Shown here: one piece after another, positions 63,088-64,000 of the stretch
Layout: each line of letters begins with the position of its first letter
How positions within the stretch are numbered: the stretch's first letter is position 1
Source: JADLGL01 sp963667605
GTDB taxonomy: Bacteria; Pseudomonadota; Alphaproteobacteria; Rhizobiales; Kaistiaceae
Direction: 5' to 3'
Assembly (NCBI GenBank): GCA_963667605.2
Contig: CAXXUZ010000001.1
Span: 372,001-436,000, forward strand
Length of the DNA stretch: 64,000 bases
Made by a program: the position numbers and the translations under genes
The notes under the pieces: generated by a model
What the model saw: only the letters and a program-made list of their open reading frames with translations
Database searches by the model: none
What the model was told of the DNA's origin: nothing

Positions 63088-63614
63088 TGCCAGCGCTACT
63101 CGCCGCCGCCGCCCGTCGCCTGTTCCCGATCTTGGTCCAGTCCGGTAGCGGCCTCCTTGCCAATATCGTGCGCCGGCGGGCGCCGGGTGTCGCCACAGTG
63201 ATCGAGAAGATTTCGGGCGCCTTCGGGACCGCCGCGACGGCCGACGCGATCGCCGACCGCTTTGAGAGCGCTGACGTTCCGGGGCGCGCACAACTCATGC
63301 GGATGGTTCGAGAGGTTGAGGATGACGGGCTCGAATATTGGCAGGGGATGGTCCAGGACATCAATCTGTCGATGCGAGCCGAGATGAAGGCGAAGGACTG
63401 GCTGCAGCGCAATTGGCGGCCGATCTTCGCGCTGTCCTCGATCGTTCTGATCCCGGTCTACGTGGTGCTTCTGTTCTGGCTGCTGCTCGCCGGCCGGGTT
63501 GAGGAAGGTGGCGTTTTCTCCGGCGTGTTGATGCTGCTCCTGCCGCTGCAGCTCGGCGTCCTCGGCGTCTATGCCGGGGGAAGATCCTATGAAAAGGCTC
63601 GGGGCGCCGACTGA
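63087..63614 (+). CDS. 3-TM holin-like protein
   Basis: The 175-residue protein begins at an ATG that shares its A with the endolysin stop. The first half is an Ala/Arg-rich helix. The second has WLQRNWRPIFALSSIVLIPV and two further hydrophobic segments (YVVLLFWLLLAG, GVLMLLLPLQLGVLGVYAGG), the layout of the holin-of-3TMs family, with its characteristic N-W-R-P. It permeabilises the inner membrane at lysis. Overlaps the next gene by one base. Confidence 0.8.
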   Translation: MPALLAAAARRLFPILVQSGSGLLANIVRRRAPGVATVIEKISGAFGTAATADAIADRFESADVPGRAQLMRMVREVEDDGLEYWQGMVQDINLSMRAEMKAKDWLQRNWRPIFALSSIVLIPVYVVLLFWLLLAGRVEEGGVFSGVLMLLLPLQLGVLGVYAGGRSYEKARGAD

Positions 63615-63925
63615 TGGACGGCGACCTGATGGCGTCCATTGGGCTGTTGCTGGCGATCGCCGGCGGCATGGTCGTCCGCGACCGTTTCGTCACCAAGTCG
63701 ATTCGCGATGGCGACGACCAGCTCCACAAGCGGATCAACGAGGTCAAGGATGTCTATGTTCGGCGCGACGATCTCAACCAACACATCACCCGGCTTGAGC
63801 GAGCGGTCGAGGATGTGAAGGGCGAGCTTCGCGAAATGCGGCGCCACCACGATCTCGTCATCACAACGATGCAGGCCAACACCGAGCTCTTGAAAACGAT
63901 CGCGAAGCATCAGGCGCCGAGTTAG
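63614..63925 (+). CDS. Spanin-like small membrane protein
   Basis: The 103-residue protein has one N-terminal membrane helix (MASIGLLLAIAGGMVV) and a long charged coiled coil (RLERAVEDVKGELREMRRHH). This is the layout of an inner-membrane spanin (Rz-like), fitting its place after endolysin and holin. No embedded outer-membrane partner was identified. Confidence 0.55.
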   Translation: MDGDLMASIGLLLAIAGGMVVRDRFVTKSIRDGDDQLHKRINEVKDVYVRRDDLNQHITRLERAVEDVKGELREMRRHHDLVITTMQANTELLKTIAKHQAPS

Positions 63926-63931
63926 AGGCCA

Positions 63932-63941
63932 GTGCGTTGCG
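63932..63941 (+). repeat. Phage intergenic decamer GTGCGTTGCG, copy 5
   Basis: Exact decamer 7 bases after the spanin-like gene, closing the lysis module at the window's right end. No gene is visible in the remaining 59 bases. Confidence 0.65.
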
Positions 63942-64000
63942 AGTGAGCGCTGGGCGGGTAAATCTCTCGCTCAAGTTCTGAACCGAAGCCGCCGCCAGGG

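Noticed and set aside
45862..63925. Gene transfer agent of the Rhodobacter type
   Set aside because: None of the typical GTA genes (portal, capsid, tape measure, rhodobacter-type baseplate) is present; the order is podoviral with fibre and lysis genes.
1..64000. tRNA genes as phage attachment sites
   Set aside because: No cloverleaf with T-arm GGTTCGAATCC-type sequence was seen on either strand; the only tRNA-like fold is the tmRNA.

Overview
The window reads as a high-GC alphaproteobacterial chromosome segment joined at about 45.65 kb to part of a podovirus-like phage. Evidence for Alphaproteobacteria is the division/cell-wall cluster followed by lpxC, bamD, recN and ligA, the alphaproteobacterial form of SspB, the DUF2934 and ribbon-helix-helix small proteins, and above all a circularly permuted two-piece tmRNA gene. 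I cannot assign a genus; the layout resembles Hyphomicrobiales (Rhizobiales) or relatives.

Layout. 1-11.1 kb: the dcw cluster ftsW(partial)-murG-murC-(glutamine amidotransferase)-murB-ddl-ftsQ-ftsA-ftsZ, then lpxC. Junctions are tight, often ATGA overlaps; a CtrA-like site lies before ddl and a terminator follows ftsZ. 11.3-17.3 kb: bamD, recN, an MFS transporter and ligA. 17.3-26.8 kb: an AbiV-like remnant, an M24B aminopeptidase, a DrrAB-like ABC exporter whose permease ends at an early amber codon, a degraded helix-turn-helix gene, uvrD/pcrA, and a small P450-ACP-hydrolase operon whose P450 is frameshifted. 26.9-34.4 kb: a large AsmA-family protein with an apparent CTG start, an RHH protein, fumC, sspB, the permuted tmRNA (tag ANDNNYAEARIAA), thyA and a DUF2934 protein. 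34.6-44.9 kb: ilvC, a frameshifted DUF2461 gene, a DHA2 efflux pump with a frameshifted TetR repressor and matching operators, a GNAT gene, ilvH-ilvI behind a leader-peptide attenuator, miaA, a DUF1015 protein and a broken GNAT gene.

44.9-64 kb: a DegP/HtrA gene reduced to its PDZ half abuts a + strand phage late region. This encodes a tail/neck protein, three or four large internal (ejection-type) virion proteins, a collagen-like tail fibre, a broken LamG-like receptor-binding gene in a lower-GC patch, a GT4 glycosyltransferase, and a lysis set (GH108 endolysin, 3-TM holin, spanin-like protein). No integrase, terminase, portal or capsid gene is visible; they are deleted, lie to the right, or the contig is joined artificially. 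Features worth attention are an exact decamer, GTGCGTTGCG, repeated five times between phage genes at module borders, a ddrB-ParB-like domain in a virion protein followed immediately by a parS-like site, and a duplicated endolysin leader.

Housekeeping genes are uninterrupted while many accessory genes carry stops or frameshifts. That favours real decay of accessory genes over uniform sequencing error, although isolated single-base frameshifts (DUF2461, TetR) could be errors.
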